Source: an uncultured Aggregatibacter sp. (GTDB lineage: Bacteria > Pseudomonadota > Gammaproteobacteria > Enterobacterales > Pasteurellaceae). Taken from it: a stretch of 64,000 bases of DNA. The position numbers and the translations under genes are program-made. Positions 1-11,672 of this stretch are shown piece by piece. The notes under the pieces are model-generated. The model worked only from the letters and a program-made list of their open reading frames with translations, made no database searches and had not been told where the DNA came from. The stretch lies in NCBI RefSeq assembly GCF_901873365.1, contig NZ_CABFLM010000115.1, positions 3,838 to 67,837 of the forward strand. The letters run 5' to 3'. How positions within the stretch are numbered: position 1 is the first letter of the stretch; each line of letters opens with the position of its first letter.

Positions 1-127
1 CGACACGCCCACCTGTCAAAAAGTTTGCCCTATCAGCAAATGTATTATTACCGACCCAAATCATGTGGAAAGTGAAGAACAGCTATGGGAGCGCTTTGTG
101 TTAATTCACCATGGGGACAAACTGTAA
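1..127 (+). CDS. yfhL: YfhL-type 4Fe-4S ferredoxin, C-terminal end (partial)
   Basis: The window opens inside a gene read in the frame starting at base 2 and ending in TAA at 125-127. The 41 visible residues begin DTPTCQKVCPI and end LIHHGDKL. From memory this matches the C-terminus of the small ferredoxin YfhL (ETPTCQKVCPI...LMHHADKI in E. coli), including the last cluster cysteines and the EEQLW segment. YfhL carries two 4Fe-4S clusters and acts in electron transfer in the cytoplasm. An extra cysteine follows the CPISK segment where E. coli has threonine. The N-terminal two thirds lie outside the window, so completeness cannot be judged. Confidence 0.85.
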   Translation, partial: DTPTCQKVCPISKCIITDPNHVESEEQLWERFVLIHHGDKL

Positions 128-153
128 CGCATTTGGATGTGCGGTGAAAAAAG

Positions 154-180
154 AGGGCGTTTTTACCCGCCCTAACTTTT
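154..180. terminator. Bidirectional intrinsic terminator
   Basis: A six-base stem AGGGCG (154-159) pairs with CGCCCT (168-173), with A-rich sequence on the left and T-rich sequence on the right. It sits between the convergent yfhL and yfiF genes and could serve both. Confidence 0.75.
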
Positions 181-186
181 CTCGTT

Positions 187-1263
187 TTATCTAAAATACC
201 ATTTTGCCAGTAAAATGCCGGCATTGACCGATACGTTTAACCCATTTTTCACTGGGCTGGCAAACGCTAAACGAACCTGCTCATCGTTTTTCTCTGATAA
301 AGCCTCTGTCGTGCCTTCGCTCAGCACAAAAACCGTTTTATTTTTTAACCTCACTTTATCCAATGCTGTGGCGTTTTCATCGCTGCTCACGTGAAGGATT
401 TGATAACCGGCTTGGCGTAATTGAGAAAGCGCATTGCGGGAGTCATTGGTCTCCAACACTCGCACGTATTCTGCGCCGCCTTCTGCGACACGTAACGTCA
501 CGGCAGAATTGAGGCTTTCGGCGTTTTCCACCACAATATTTTTCACACCGAAAAAGGCGCAAGTACGTAAAATACCGCCAATGTTTTGTGCGTTGTTCAC
601 ATTATCTAACAACACCAAGCAATCTTCTTGATGTGGCACATCGAGATAGCCTTGCAAGGTAAACGGATGGGCTTTTTTCACCAACATACAAATGCCACCG
701 TGGTGTTCTGTGCCGCTGACTTTGATCATCTCGTCGTTGTCCACAATATGATACACCTTTTTATTAGTGGCTAAATAACTGCAAATATCCCCAATTTTAT
801 GCGCCATTTGTACAGTTGCCCACAAGCGCACAATGCTTCCCGGGCGTTGTTGAAATAAGGCTAAACACGCATTTTCACCATACACTTTCATTTCTTCTGC
901 GCGATTCTTTTTGATTTTTTCCGGTGCGCGTGGTGACAATGGGCCGGTCTTTTTCTCTCTCGGCTTATCATCGAAACGACTGCTTTTGACGGTCACTTTT
1001 ACGTTGCCTTCCGCACCACCGGCTTTTTTCATCGTACTTTCGGCAATGTGTAAGGTTTTTTCTTGGCTTTCAGCACGTTTAAATTTCGGCTTAGTATTTC
1101 TGTCGTTATCTCGCTCTCTGCGAAATTCTTGGCGCGAATCGCTTTTTGAGGAGGAAAAGTGCGGTCGACTTTTATCGCGTTTTTGACGGTCGTCACCGAC
1201 ACTGCGTTCGGAAAAAGTACGGTTGTTTGATTTGAAAGTCGGTTTGTTTGAATTTTGGTTCAT
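187..1263 (-). CDS. yfiF: YfiF-type SpoU/TrmH family RNA methyltransferase
   Basis: This 358-residue protein belongs to the SPOUT class of RNA 2'-O-ribose methyltransferases. The first ~120 residues are a basic, low-complexity tail (many K, R, S, D), as in E. coli YfiF. A SpoU substrate-binding domain follows (VYGENACLALFQQRP, near 127), then the knotted catalytic domain with motif 1 (NNAQNIGGILRTCAFFG, near 225) and motif 3 (NGLNVSVNAGILLAKW) at the end. Motif 2 is less canonical (VLSEGTTEAL). Length and the central KASGTEHHGGV-like segment (here KVSGTEHHGGI) point to YfiF rather than RlmB or TrmH. The RNA target cannot be read from the sequence. The start is the ATG at 1261-1263; its ribosome binding site is weak. 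The adjacent pssA is divergent, as I remember for HI0424/HI0425. Confidence 0.88.
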   Translation of the reverse strand: MNQNSNKPTFKSNNRTFSERSVGDDRQKRDKSRPHFSSSKSDSRQEFRRERDNDRNTKPKFKRAESQEKTLHIAESTMKKAGGAEGNVKVTVKSSRFDDKPREKKTGPLSPRAPEKIKKNRAEEMKVYGENACLALFQQRPGSIVRLWATVQMAHKIGDICSYLATNKKVYHIVDNDEMIKVSGTEHHGGICMLVKKAHPFTLQGYLDVPHQEDCLVLLDNVNNAQNIGGILRTCAFFGVKNIVVENAESLNSAVTLRVAEGGAEYVRVLETNDSRNALSQLRQAGYQILHVSSDENATALDKVRLKNKTVFVLSEGTTEALSEKNDEQVRLAFASPVKNGLNVSVNAGILLAKWYFR

Positions 1264-1434
1264 AGTTGTGTTGCCGATAGGGTGGATGAATGGAATAAAT
1301 TTGCGCTGTAGGCAATAAATTTGTGAGCATTATAACGAAAACCAGCCTTTTTTCTACCAAGGGGGGCGATAAATATTGTAAACTATCGCCCCAATTAGGT
1401 TCCGACTCATTGAGTACAACAGAGAACAAATTTT

Positions 1435-2802
1435 ATGTTTAGAGATAAGACAAAACGGGCTCAAAAGCGTCTTGAAAGCTTGCCATGTTTAGCTTTACAG
1501 GCGGAACAAGTTGAGTTTATTTACAGCCCAATGGCATTTAAAAATGAAATTATTCAACTGATTAGACAGGCGAAAACACGTATTTTTGTGACCGCACTTT
1601 ACTGGCAAAATGACGAAGCCGGACAAGAAATTCTCGATGAAATTTACCGTGCGAAACAAGATAAGCCTGAACTTGAAGTGAAAATTTTAATTGATTGGCA
1701 TCGTGCGCAACGTAATTTATTAGGGGCGGAAAAGAGTGCGACCAATGCCGATTGGTATTGCGAACAACGCCAAAAATATCAACTTGCCGATGATCCGAAT
1801 CTATTTTTCGGTGTGCCGATCAATACGCGCGAAGTGTTCGGCGTGTTGCATATCAAAGGCTTTGTTTTTGATGACACCGTGCTTTACAGTGGCGCCAGTA
1901 TCAATAACGTGTATTTGCAACAAAATGAAAAATACCGTTACGACCGCTATCAAAAAATCACCCATCCGCAATTAGCCGACAGCATGGTGGCTTTTATTCG
2001 CGAGTTTTTGTTGAATAGCGATGTGGTGTCGCCGTTGGATAGCGTTAATCGCCCGAAAACCAAAGAAATTCGACAAAATATCCGTCATTTCAGAAAAAAT
2101 CTTGCCCTTAATGGGCAATATAAACTGCCAAGTGCGGTTGATTTTGGCAATGAATTGACGGTAACGCCGTTGTTTGGTTTAGGTGGCACGGGCAATGTAT
2201 TAAATTGCACGATCGAAGATTTATTCCAGCTGGTTGATGAAAAGCTAACGATTTGTACGCCGTATTTTAATTTCCCGCGGACATTACAACAAAAAATCCG
2301 CCATTTGCTAAGTAAAGGCAAAAAAATCGAAATTATTGTGGGCGATAAAGTGGCAAATGATTTTTACATTCCACCGGAACAACCGTTCAAAATGGCTGGG
2401 GCATTGCCGTATTTGTATGAAAACAATCTTCGCCGTTTTAGCAAAAAGTTCCAACGTGAAATGGAACAAGGTCAACTGATTATTCGTACATGGAAAGACG
2501 GTACAAACACCTATCATCTGAAAGGCGTTTGGGTTGACGATAATTATATTTTGTTGACCGGCAATAATTTGAACCCGCGCGCATGGCGTTTGGATGCGGA
2601 GAATGGCCTATTTATCCATGATCCGAAACAACAACTTTTGCCTCAAGTCATTCAGGAGTTAGCCTATATTCGCCAACATACCACGTTGCTTCAACATTAC
2701 ACTGAGTTGGAGGAAATGAAGCAATATCCGGCACCGGTGCAAAAATTATTGAAAAAATTTGCCCGCATTAAAGCGGATAAGTTAGTGAAGATGATTTTGT
2801 AA
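1435..2802 (+). CDS. pssA: CDP-diacylglycerol--serine O-phosphatidyltransferase
   Basis: PssA makes phosphatidylserine from CDP-diacylglycerol and serine, the committed step to phosphatidylethanolamine. The 455-residue protein is of the Gram-negative, phospholipase-D-superfamily type: it has two HxKxxxxD motifs, one with H139, K141 and D146 (HIKGFVFDD) and one near 363 (HLKGVWVDD) followed by [13 protein letters not shown]. There are no membrane spans, as expected for this peripheral enzyme. Length and sequence match E. coli PssA closely over the whole protein. The ATG start has only a weak upstream AGAG. The gene is transcribed alone, with a strong terminator directly after it. Confidence 0.96.
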   Translation: MFRDKTKRAQKRLESLPCLALQAEQVEFIYSPMAFKNEIIQLIRQAKTRIFVTALYWQNDEAGQEILDEIYRAKQDKPELEVKILIDWHRAQRNLLGAEKSATNADWYCEQRQKYQLADDPNLFFGVPINTREVFGVLHIKGFVFDDTVLYSGASINNVYLQQNEKYRYDRYQKITHPQLADSMVAFIREFLLNSDVVSPLDSVNRPKTKEIRQNIRHFRKNLALNGQYKLPSAVDFGNELTVTPLFGLGGTGNVLNCTIEDLFQLVDEKLTICTPYFNFPRTLQQKIRHLLSKGKKIEIIVGDKVANDFYIPPEQPFKMAGALPYLYENNLRRFSKKFQREMEQGQLIIRTWKDGTNTYHLKGVWVDDNYILLTGNNLNPRAWRLDAENGLFIHDPKQQLLPQVIQELAYIRQHTTLLQHYTELEEMKQYPAPVQKLLKKFARIKADKLVKMIL

Positions 2803-2843
2803 TCTGTCGTCCCGTTCGTTTTGTGGAACATTTGAACACCGGT

Positions 2844-2880
2844 GGGGAAGAAGTGAAAATCTTCTTCCCCATTTTGTTTT
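2844..2880 (+). terminator. Intrinsic terminator after pssA
   Basis: A perfect 10-bp stem (GGGGAAGAAG at 2844-2853 with CTTCTTCCCC at 2861-2870) is followed by ATTTTGTTTTT. Confidence 0.88.
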
Positions 2881-2902
2881 TATCTTCGATGAGGACACCG
2901 CC

Positions 2903-4944
<2,042 letters not shown>

Positions 4945-4970
4945 AAACACCAACCCATCCTACATAACCT

Positions 4971-6491
4971 TTACTTAAAGCCATATTTTTTGAGTAAAAA
5001 TACCGGAATGCCGGAAAATAGCACTAACATCACGGCATAAGGTGTGGCAGCAGCATATTGGGCATCACTGGTGTATTCCCAAACGGCGATAGATAAGGTT
5101 TTGATGTCGTTCGGGGTGAGTAATAAGGTGGCGGTGAGTTCTTTCATCAGGTTTAGAAACACCAACGCAAAGGCAGCGGCAATCCCCGGCAACATGGCGG
5201 GAATGGTGAGTGTGCGGAAAATATAAAAATGGCTACGCCCAAGGCTTTGTCCCACTTTTTCGACATTGTCGGAAATTTGTTCCAACGAGCTACGCAACGT
5301 GGTTTGCGCCATCGGCAAATACAACATGAAATAGGCGACCACCACCATGAGGAACGTTTGGTAGAAAGAATATGCATAGTTAATGGTGAAATACACTAAT
5401 GACAAGGCGATAACCAAGCCCGGCACGGCGTGCAATAAATACGGCAGGCGATCAATCCACAGGGTAAGGCGGCTACGATAGCGTACTGCGCTCCAAACGA
5501 GTGGCAAAGCGCAAAGCACGGTGAGCCCAGCCCCTAAACAGGAAACTAACAAAGAGTTGCTGAAGGCTTCAAAAAAGGCGGAAAAATCTACCGCACTTTC
5601 AAGAGAGCTCCCCACGATCATCCAGTAAATCAACATGGTGAGCGGCACACCGATGCTCAGAATAAAAATAGTCAGGAAAAAAATGACCACCAAGCCTTGT
5701 TTGCCAACCGTTAAATTTTTTACCGGATAAGGGCGGCTCACGCCTTTGCCACTGTTGTACAGGGTTTGTTGCCCACGAAAGAAAATTTCGCCGAATACAA
5801 TCAAGGCGCAAATTGCCATTAATACGGCGGACAACAATGCCGCCGTATTGTTGTTAAAGGCCATTTCATATTCTTGGAAAATGGCGGTGGTAAAGGTTTG
5901 ATAATTCAAAATCGACACAGCGCCGAATTCTACCAACATATGTAATGCGATTAATAAAACGCTGCTGCCGATAGCCGGTTTTAACTGCGGAAATATGGCG
6001 TGCCAAAAGGTGTCGCGACGACTTTTGCCGAGAGAAAGGCTAACTTCTTCTAATGAGCGATCTAGTCGTTTTAAGGTGGCAGCAACCGGCAAATAGGCAA
6101 GCGGAAAGGAGCTTAAAGTCATAATGCCGATCGTGCCCCAAAAGCCTTCGACGCGAAAAGTCAGGCTAATCCAAGTGAAACAACTGACGAAGGCAGGAAT
6201 ACACAGAGGCAATGTCATCGCCACTTGAAAAAACGGCTTCCCCCAAAAACGATAGCGTTCCAATAAAAAGGCGCAAACCGTGCCGAGAATAATGGCGCTA
6301 AAGGTGACACAAACCATCAGTAGCAGGGTATTGCGCAACAGCTCCCACATATGCGGTCGCCAAAGTAGCGCAATACTGCGATCCCAACCCACCTCAATGG
6401 CTCTCACAATGACGTATAGAAAAGGCAAAATCAGCGGTAAGCTGATGAGAATAATCAAGGCGGTCAGCCAAAATGGGGGATTGCGGTTCAC
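4971..6491 (-). CDS. Iron(III)-type ABC transporter permease, solitary
   Basis: This is a 506-residue inner-membrane permease of the FbpB/HitB/AfuB/SfuB family, with about twelve hydrophobic segments arranged as two homologous halves. Each half has an EAA-type coupling loop: LEEVSLSLGKSRRDTFWHAI near 150 and a second one, QISDNVEKVGQSLGRSHFY, near 405. Relatives move ferric ion, or hexose phosphate for AfuABC, together with a periplasmic binding protein and an ATPase. Neither partner is next to this gene: upstream is an unrelated lipoprotein and downstream is convergent murQ. It must share subunits encoded elsewhere or be a leftover. Start at the ATG of MNRNPPF. The substrate is not determinable here. 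Confidence 0.85.
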   Translation of the reverse strand: MNRNPPFWLTALIILISLPLILPFLYVIVRAIEVGWDRSIALLWRPHMWELLRNTLLLMVCVTFSAIILGTVCAFLLERYRFWGKPFFQVAMTLPLCIPAFVSCFTWISLTFRVEGFWGTIGIMTLSSFPLAYLPVAATLKRLDRSLEEVSLSLGKSRRDTFWHAIFPQLKPAIGSSVLLIALHMLVEFGAVSILNYQTFTTAIFQEYEMAFNNNTAALLSAVLMAICALIVFGEIFFRGQQTLYNSGKGVSRPYPVKNLTVGKQGLVVIFFLTIFILSIGVPLTMLIYWMIVGSSLESAVDFSAFFEAFSNSLLVSCLGAGLTVLCALPLVWSAVRYRSRLTLWIDRLPYLLHAVPGLVIALSLVYFTINYAYSFYQTFLMVVVAYFMLYLPMAQTTLRSSLEQISDNVEKVGQSLGRSHFYIFRTLTIPAMLPGIAAAFALVFLNLMKELTATLLLTPNDIKTLSIAVWEYTSDAQYAAATPYAVMLVLFSGIPVFLLKKYGFK

Positions 6492-6558
6492 CTGTGTATC
6501 CTATTGAAATTGAGGGAATTAGGTTCTCATGTTTGTTATCCGATGAGAATGGCTTTCG

Positions 6559-7119
6559 TTAAAGCAGGAGTGCTGAACCCCATTTAATAATGTCAAAAAA
6601 GAATTTATTTTGATTTGTAGCAACACCATCGGAAGATTTATTTTCTTCGGTTGCTTTTTTCTCTTCTAACATCCCATTTTTATATTGTCCTTTAACCACT
6701 TCCAAATCATCTAACGCATTTCTGCGTAAAACGTTACACTGCGCTTTATCTAAGTCATCCACTTTATCTAATTTGAATTTTTTATATTGATAAATGGCGT
6801 AATTCATGGATTTTTCATCACTTTGAATAATTTTGACATATTTCTCGCCGATAATTTTTTCAAGCGGATAGAAAAGCACATATTGTGAATGAATATACGC
6901 ATCTTCTTTCGGAAAATGTTGTTGTAAAATCCGTGTTAAGTTCGGGTAAATACATTGTTCAACCTGTTTGCTGTCAAACGCCCAGCGTTGTGCATCTGCA
7001 TCTGACAAATAATAACCTGCGCCGGCATATTCCGCTGGGATTGGTGCCTCTTTTGAGGAAAAAAGGCCACAACCGACCAAACAGAATGACATTGTCAAAA
7101 TAAGGTATTTCTTTAACAT
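6559..7119 (-). CDS. Predicted outer-membrane lipoprotein, function unknown
   Basis: The 186-residue product starts with a short lipoprotein signal ([17 protein letters not shown]) whose lipobox LVGC predicts lipidation at C17. The mature part is hydrophilic and mostly helical, with segments [20 protein letters not shown] and [14 protein letters not shown]. It has two further cysteines (in EQCIYP and AQCNVL) that could form a disulfide, and a charged tail ending in a short hydrophobic stretch. I do not recognise a characterised family. It resembles, from memory, small Pasteurellaceae lipoproteins given DUF names such as DUF5358, which I could not verify. It lies between the solitary permease (67 bases downstream) and glnA, in the same direction, but nothing ties it functionally to either. 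Confidence 0.7.
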   Translation of the reverse strand: MLKKYLILTMSFCLVGCGLFSSKEAPIPAEYAGAGYYLSDADAQRWAFDSKQVEQCIYPNLTRILQQHFPKEDAYIHSQYVLFYPLEKIIGEKYVKIIQSDEKSMNYAIYQYKKFKLDKVDDLDKAQCNVLRRNALDDLEVVKGQYKNGMLEEKKATEENKSSDGVATNQNKFFFDIIKWGSALLL

Positions 7120-7261
7120 AATGACACCTTTAACGTGAGTTTAATATTGCGTTTCCGTGAAAAAGATCGCCCTATTCGTGGCGATTTCATGTTGTTATGA
7201 TAATCGTTATTGTCGTTAGAATAAAACGACGCCTCGAAAATATTCAAGGCGCGTTTTCAAA

Positions 7262-8671
7262 TTAGTAGTACATTTCAAACTCGACCGGATGTGGTGTCAT
7301 GTTCAAACGTTCAACTTCCTTGCGTTTTATACCAATGAAAGCGTGAATGAAATCTTTTGTGAAAACATTGCCTTGTGTTAAGAATTCAAAATCGTTTTCT
7401 AAAGCGTTTAACGCTTCTTCTAATGAACTTGCGACAGCAGGAATATCTTTCAATTCTTCCGGTGGTAAATCATAGAGGTTTTTGTCCATCGCATCGCCCG
7501 GATGAATTTTATTCACCACCCCATCTAAGCCCGCCATTAATAATGCTGCGAAGGCTAAATAAGGGTTAGCCAACGGATCCGGGAAACGTGCTTCCACACG
7601 AATGGCTTTCGGGCTGGTGACAGCCGGAATACGAATGGACGCCGAACGGTTGCTTGCGGAATACGCCAATAATACCGGCGCTTCAAACCCCGGCACCAAA
7701 CGTTTATAAGAGTTGGTACTTGGATTGGTAAAGGCATTTAACGCTTTCGCATGTTTGATGATACCGCCGATGTAATAAAGTGCGGTTTCTGAAAGGCCCG
7801 CATATTTATCCCCTTGGAAAATATTTTTGCCGTCTTTGCTCAAGGACATATTACAGTGCATGCCCGAACCATTATCACCGGTAATCGGTTTCGGCATGAA
7901 ACAAGCGGTTTTGCCGTATTCTTTTGCCACGTTATGCACGATGTATTTATAAATTTGGGTTTCATCCGCTTTCAACGTTAACGTATTGAACTTGGTCGCA
8001 ATTTCATTTTGACCGGCAGTGGCGACTTCATGATGGTGCGCTTCAATCACCAAGCCCATTTCTTCCATTAACAAACACATCTCGGAACGAATATCATGTG
8101 CCGTATCAATCGGTGCCACCGCACAATAGCCGCCTTTTTTCAGCGGGCGATAGGCATTGTTGCCGTTTTCATAACGCTTGTTGGTGTTCCATGCGGCTTC
8201 AACATCATCCACATGATAAGCATTGCCGTTCATTGACACGTCAAAACGCACATCATCAAAGAGGAAAAATTCCGGTTCCGGCCCGAAAAAGACGTGATCT
8301 GCCACACCGGTGGAACGCATATAATTTTCTGCACGAAGTGCAATAGAACGCGGATCGCGATCATAGCTTTGCATGGTGGTCGGTTCAAAAATGCTACAAC
8401 GGAGGGATAAAGTTGGAATTTGTGCAAACGGATCGACAACGGCTGTTTCGGCAATCGGCATTAAAAGCATATCTGCTTTGTTGATGGCCTTCCAACCTTC
8501 CACAGAAGAGCCGTCAAACATTTTGCCGTCTTCAAATAAATCCTCGTCAACCAAATTCACCGGTAAAGAAACACCATGTTCTTTGCCTTGAATATCGGTA
8601 AAACGAAGTAACACAAATTTGATGTCGTTTTCTTCAATGAGTTTAAACACATTGTCAATCGCGTTAGACAT
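7262..8671 (-). CDS. glnA: Glutamine synthetase, type I
   Basis: GlnA condenses ammonia and glutamate to glutamine using ATP; it is a cytoplasmic dodecamer. The 469 residues match the proteobacterial GS-I beta type. Visible are the N-terminal beta-grasp domain, [16 protein letters not shown], the [15 protein letters not shown] metal site, the ATP loop [17 protein letters not shown], and NLYDLPPEE, whose tyrosine (Y400) corresponds to the residue adenylylated by GlnE in enteric bacteria. Control by adenylylation is therefore likely. The ATG is preceded by AGAGGA eleven bases upstream. No ntrBC genes are adjacent. The gene diverges from typA across a 304-base intergenic region. Confidence 0.97.
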   Translation of the reverse strand: MSNAIDNVFKLIEENDIKFVLLRFTDIQGKEHGVSLPVNLVDEDLFEDGKMFDGSSVEGWKAINKADMLLMPIAETAVVDPFAQIPTLSLRCSIFEPTTMQSYDRDPRSIALRAENYMRSTGVADHVFFGPEPEFFLFDDVRFDVSMNGNAYHVDDVEAAWNTNKRYENGNNAYRPLKKGGYCAVAPIDTAHDIRSEMCLLMEEMGLVIEAHHHEVATAGQNEIATKFNTLTLKADETQIYKYIVHNVAKEYGKTACFMPKPITGDNGSGMHCNMSLSKDGKNIFQGDKYAGLSETALYYIGGIIKHAKALNAFTNPSTNSYKRLVPGFEAPVLLAYSASNRSASIRIPAVTSPKAIRVEARFPDPLANPYLAFAALLMAGLDGVVNKIHPGDAMDKNLYDLPPEELKDIPAVASSLEEALNALENDFEFLTQGNVFTKDFIHAFIGIKRKEVERLNMTPHPVEFEMYY

Positions 8672-8975
8672 ACTAGTAAATCCTCTAAGACGTGGGTTAA
8701 TTAAGATAAAAAGGGGAAAAGAATGCGCATAAAAATAGCATATTCCGCCTCAATTTCATAAAAGTATTTCATACATTCAGCTGAATTTTCTTTATTAAAC
8801 CCCCTTTTTTATTTTTCATAAAGTCAGGTCGTTTATTGTGTAAATTTTCTCCCATTTACGCATAGCAGCCCCTCATAAAAAGTTGTATAATCTGCGCCTT
8901 TCGCATTTTTGGCAGTAAAAGTGCGGTCAGAAAATTACCTATTTTTTATTATTAGCTTAGGCTTAAGAATTCTCA
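8672..8975. promoter_or_regulatory. Divergent glnA / typA promoter region
   Basis: This 304-base, AT-rich region separates two divergent genes and must hold both promoters. On the + strand a consensus TATAAT at 8886-8891 lies about 85 bases before typA, though I see no good -35 at the right distance. An uptake signal (AAAAGTGCGGT) lies near 8918-8928. No convincing operator was recognised for the glnA side. Confidence 0.5.
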
Positions 8976-10829
8976 ATGACAGATCAAATAGACATTAACA
9001 AACTGCGTAATATCGCAATCATTGCCCACGTTGACCACGGCAAAACAACTTTAGTGGATAAATTATTACAACAATCCGGCACATTGGAAGCCTCTCGTAG
9101 CGGTGATACCGATGAATGCGTGATGGATTCCAACGATTTAGAAAAAGAGCGCGGCATTACTATTTTAGCGAAAAATACCGCCATTAATTGGAACGGCTAC
9201 CGCATTAATATTGTGGATACTCCGGGACACGCAGACTTCGGTGGTGAAGTTGAACGCGTACTCTCCATGGTGGATTCCGTATTATTGGTGGTGGATGCCT
9301 TTGACGGTCCAATGCCACAAACCCGTTTTGTGACGCAAAAAGCCTTTGCTCATGGCTTAAAACCAATCGTGGTCATTAACAAAGTTGACCGCCCCGGTGC
9401 ACGCCCTGATTGGGTGGTCGATCAAGTGTTCGATTTATTCGTTAATCTTGGTGCTACCGATGAACAGTTAGATTTCCCGATTATTTACGCGTCCGCCTTA
9501 AATGGCGTAGCTGGTCTAGATCACGAAGATTTAGCCGCCGACATGACACCGTTATTTGAAGCCATTGTTGAACATGTTGAACCTCCAAAAGTGGAACTTG
9601 ATGCACCGTTCCAAATGCAAATCTCCCAACTTGACTACAACAATTATGTGGGCGTTATCGGTATTGGTCGTATTAAACGTGGTACGGTAAAACCAAACCA
9701 AAGTGTGACAATCATCGACAGTTTCGGTAAAACCCGCACCGGAAAAATCGGACAAGTATTAGGCCACCTTGGATTACAACGCTATGAAGAAGACATTGCC
9801 AGCGCAGGCGATATCGTGGCGATTACCGGTCTTGGCGAACTCAATATTTCCGATACCATTTGCGATATCAATAACGTGGAAGCCTTACCGGCATTAAGCG
9901 TTGATGAGCCTACTGTGACCATGTTCTTCTGCGTAAACACCTCACCATTCTGCGGTAAAGAAGGCAAATACGTGACATCCCGTCAGATTTTAGAGCGCTT
10001 AAACAAAGAGCTTGTGCATAACGTCGCATTGCGCGTAGAAGAAACCCCAAACCCGGATGAATTCCGTGTTTCCGGTCGTGGTGAATTGCATTTATCCGTG
10101 TTAATCGAAAATATGCGTCGCGAAGGCTACGAATTGGCCGTATCCCGCCCGAAAGTTATCTTCAAACAAGTTGACGGACACAAACAAGAGCCGTTTGAGC
10201 AAGTTACCATCGACATTGAAGAACAACACCAAGGCGCGGTAATGGAAGCCTTAGGTATCCGCAAAGGTGAAGTGAAAGACATGGTACCGGATGGTAAAGG
10301 ACGTACGCGTTTAGAATATGTGATCCCAAGTCGTGGCTTAATCGGTTTCCGTAATGAATTCATGACCATGACATCAGGAACCGGTCTGCTTTACTCCAGT
10401 TTTAGTCATTATGACGATGTAAAACCGGGAGAAATCGGTCAGCGTAAAAATGGTGTATTAATTTCCAACGCGACAGGTAAAGCCTTAGCTTATGCGTTAT
10501 GGGGCTTGCAAGAGCGTGGCAAACTGATGATCGATCACGGTACCGAAGTGTACGAAGGTCAAATCATCGGTATTCATAGCCGTTCTAATGACTTAACCGT
10601 GAACTGCTTGCAAGGGAAGAAACTCACCAATATGCGTGCTTCCGGTAAAGATGATGCCATTGCGTTAACCACACCAATCAAATTCAGCCTTGAACAAGCC
10701 ATCGAATTTATTGATGATGACGAATTGGTGGAAATTACGCCACAATCTATCCGTATCCGTAAAAAATTATTAACGGAAATGGATCGCAAACGTGCAAATC
10801 GAACCACAACCAGCACAAGTACACATTAA
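8976..10829 (+). CDS. typA: Ribosome-associated GTPase TypA/BipA
   Basis: TypA/BipA is a translational GTPase of the EF-G family that helps 50S assembly and stress or cold adaptation. The 617 residues carry G1 AHVDHGKTT (17-25), the G2-region RGITI, G3 [10 protein letters not shown] and G4 NKVD, followed by the beta-barrel domain, two EF-G-like alpha/beta domains and the BipA-specific C-terminal domain ([20 protein letters not shown]). The short serine/threonine-rich tail is ordinary. The ATG start has a poor Shine-Dalgarno (GGCTTAAGAATTCTC). A paired-uptake-signal terminator follows directly. Confidence 0.96.
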   Translation: MTDQIDINKLRNIAIIAHVDHGKTTLVDKLLQQSGTLEASRSGDTDECVMDSNDLEKERGITILAKNTAINWNGYRINIVDTPGHADFGGEVERVLSMVDSVLLVVDAFDGPMPQTRFVTQKAFAHGLKPIVVINKVDRPGARPDWVVDQVFDLFVNLGATDEQLDFPIIYASALNGVAGLDHEDLAADMTPLFEAIVEHVEPPKVELDAPFQMQISQLDYNNYVGVIGIGRIKRGTVKPNQSVTIIDSFGKTRTGKIGQVLGHLGLQRYEEDIASAGDIVAITGLGELNISDTICDINNVEALPALSVDEPTVTMFFCVNTSPFCGKEGKYVTSRQILERLNKELVHNVALRVEETPNPDEFRVSGRGELHLSVLIENMRREGYELAVSRPKVIFKQVDGHKQEPFEQVTIDIEEQHQGAVMEALGIRKGEVKDMVPDGKGRTRLEYVIPSRGLIGFRNEFMTMTSGTGLLYSSFSHYDDVKPGEIGQRKNGVLISNATGKALAYALWGLQERGKLMIDHGTEVYEGQIIGIHSRSNDLTVNCLQGKKLTNMRASGKDDAIALTTPIKFSLEQAIEFIDDDELVEITPQSIRIRKKLLTEMDRKRANRTTTSTSTH

Positions 10830-10844
10830 TTCGTTTTAAAATCT

Positions 10845-10897
10845 AAAAAGTGCGGTGCGTTTTTCAAAAGTTTTGTAAAACCCACCGCACTTTTTGC
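10845..10897 (+). terminator. Terminator made from an inverted uptake-signal pair
   Basis: AAAAAGTGCGGT (10845-10856) and ACCGCACTTTTT (10884-10895) are inverted copies of the uptake signal. They form the stem of an intrinsic terminator after typA, with the T-run on the right arm. Confidence 0.85.
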
Positions 10898-10940
10898 GGC
10901 TAAAAATCTTGTCATCCTAGACTTTAACGACAAAATTCTC

Positions 10941-10946
10941 TATAAT
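10941..10946 (+). promoter_or_regulatory. -10 box of the tRNA-Ile2 promoter
   Basis: A consensus TATAAT ends 16 bases before the tRNA and is followed by a C/G-rich discriminator, typical of stable-RNA promoters. The -35 at the proper distance (TAGACT) is poor. Confidence 0.6.
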
Positions 10947-10962
10947 CCGCAACGCTTTTTCC

Positions 10963-11039
10963 GCCCCCATAGCTCAGTCGGTCAGAGCAGTCGACTCATA
11001 ATCGATTGGTCACAGGTTCAAGTCCTGTTGGGGGCACCA
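10963..11039 (+). tRNA. ileX: tRNA-Ile2 (anticodon CAU, to be modified to lysidine)
   Basis: A full cloverleaf with encoded CCA: acceptor GCCCCCA, D arm AGCTCAGTCGGTCAGAGC, anticodon loop CTCATAA (anticodon CAT) and T arm CAGGTTCAAGTCCTG. CAU is shared by tRNA-Met and tRNA-Ile2. The C4-G69 and C5-G68 acceptor pairs, the GACTCATAATC core and overall similarity to E. coli ileX favour Ile2, the TilS substrate that reads AUA. A separate, typical elongator tRNA-Met lies at 18223-18299, which supports this assignment. Confidence 0.8.
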
Positions 11040-11113
11040 CTTTTGCTATACCGCATCATTTTATTTCCAAACGATAGATAAAAAATCTACTCCACGGCAT
11101 TCCCCGAATCACC

Positions 11114-11626
11114 GTAGCGTGCAACTTGTTGCACGAAATTGTAAATGCTCAAAAGGGTTAAATGACGTACCGTGCGTGGCTCGATCGTGCATCAAGTACG
11201 GAATCGCAAATCACGCACTGAGGTGGCATCATTCGTGCATCAAGATGCACGCTACAATATGAAATAATGCTCCTCGTAGAGTGCAACTTGTTGTACGAAA
11301 TTGTAAATGCTCAAAAGGGTTAAATAACGTACCGTGCCTGGTTCGATCGTGCATCAAGCACGAAATCGCAAATCACGCACCAAGGTGGAATCACTCGTGC
11401 ATCAAGATGCACGCTACAATATGAAATAATGCTCCTCGTAGCGTGCAACTTGTTGCACGAAATTGTAAATGCTCGAAAGGGGTAAATAACGTTTTGTGCG
11501 TGGTTCGATCGTGCATTAAGCACGAAATCGCAAATCACGCACCGAGGTGGACTCACTCGTGCCTCAAGATATACGCTACAATATGAAATAATGCTCCTCG
11601 TAGCGTGCAACTTGTTGCACGAAATC
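11114..11626. repeat. Tandem array of REPIN-like palindromic repeats, 162-bp period
   Basis: Three full units and a partial fourth begin at 11114, 11276, 11438 and 11600, exactly 162 bp apart. Each full unit is a 142-bp element, beginning GTAG plus the palindrome CGTGCAACTTGTTGCACG and ending with CGTGCATCAAGATGCACG plus CTAC, followed by a 20-bp link. The hairpin loops CTTG and CAAG are complementary. Inside each 142-bp element is a further, CTAC-less palindrome (CGTGCATCAAGCACG in units 2 and 3's parent form). GTAG at the 5' side of a palindrome, with the inverted copy at the other end, is the layout of REPINs moved by RAYT transposases. No RAYT gene is in the window. Three dispersed 94-bp relatives occur at 30865, 31135 and 46431. 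Confidence 0.88.
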
Positions 11627-11672
11627 GAAGAAAAGACGATTGACAAAATTATATTGAAACAAAGGTTGTAAC

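Noticed and set aside
10963..11039. tRNA-Met for the CAU tRNA after typA.
   Set aside because: Its acceptor stem and anticodon-arm context match tRNA-Ile2, and a standard elongator tRNA-Met is present at 18223-18299.
11114..11626. Possible CRISPR array.
   Set aside because: The period is 162 bp, the whole unit is repeated including the parts between palindromes, there are no unique spacers, and no cas genes are nearby.
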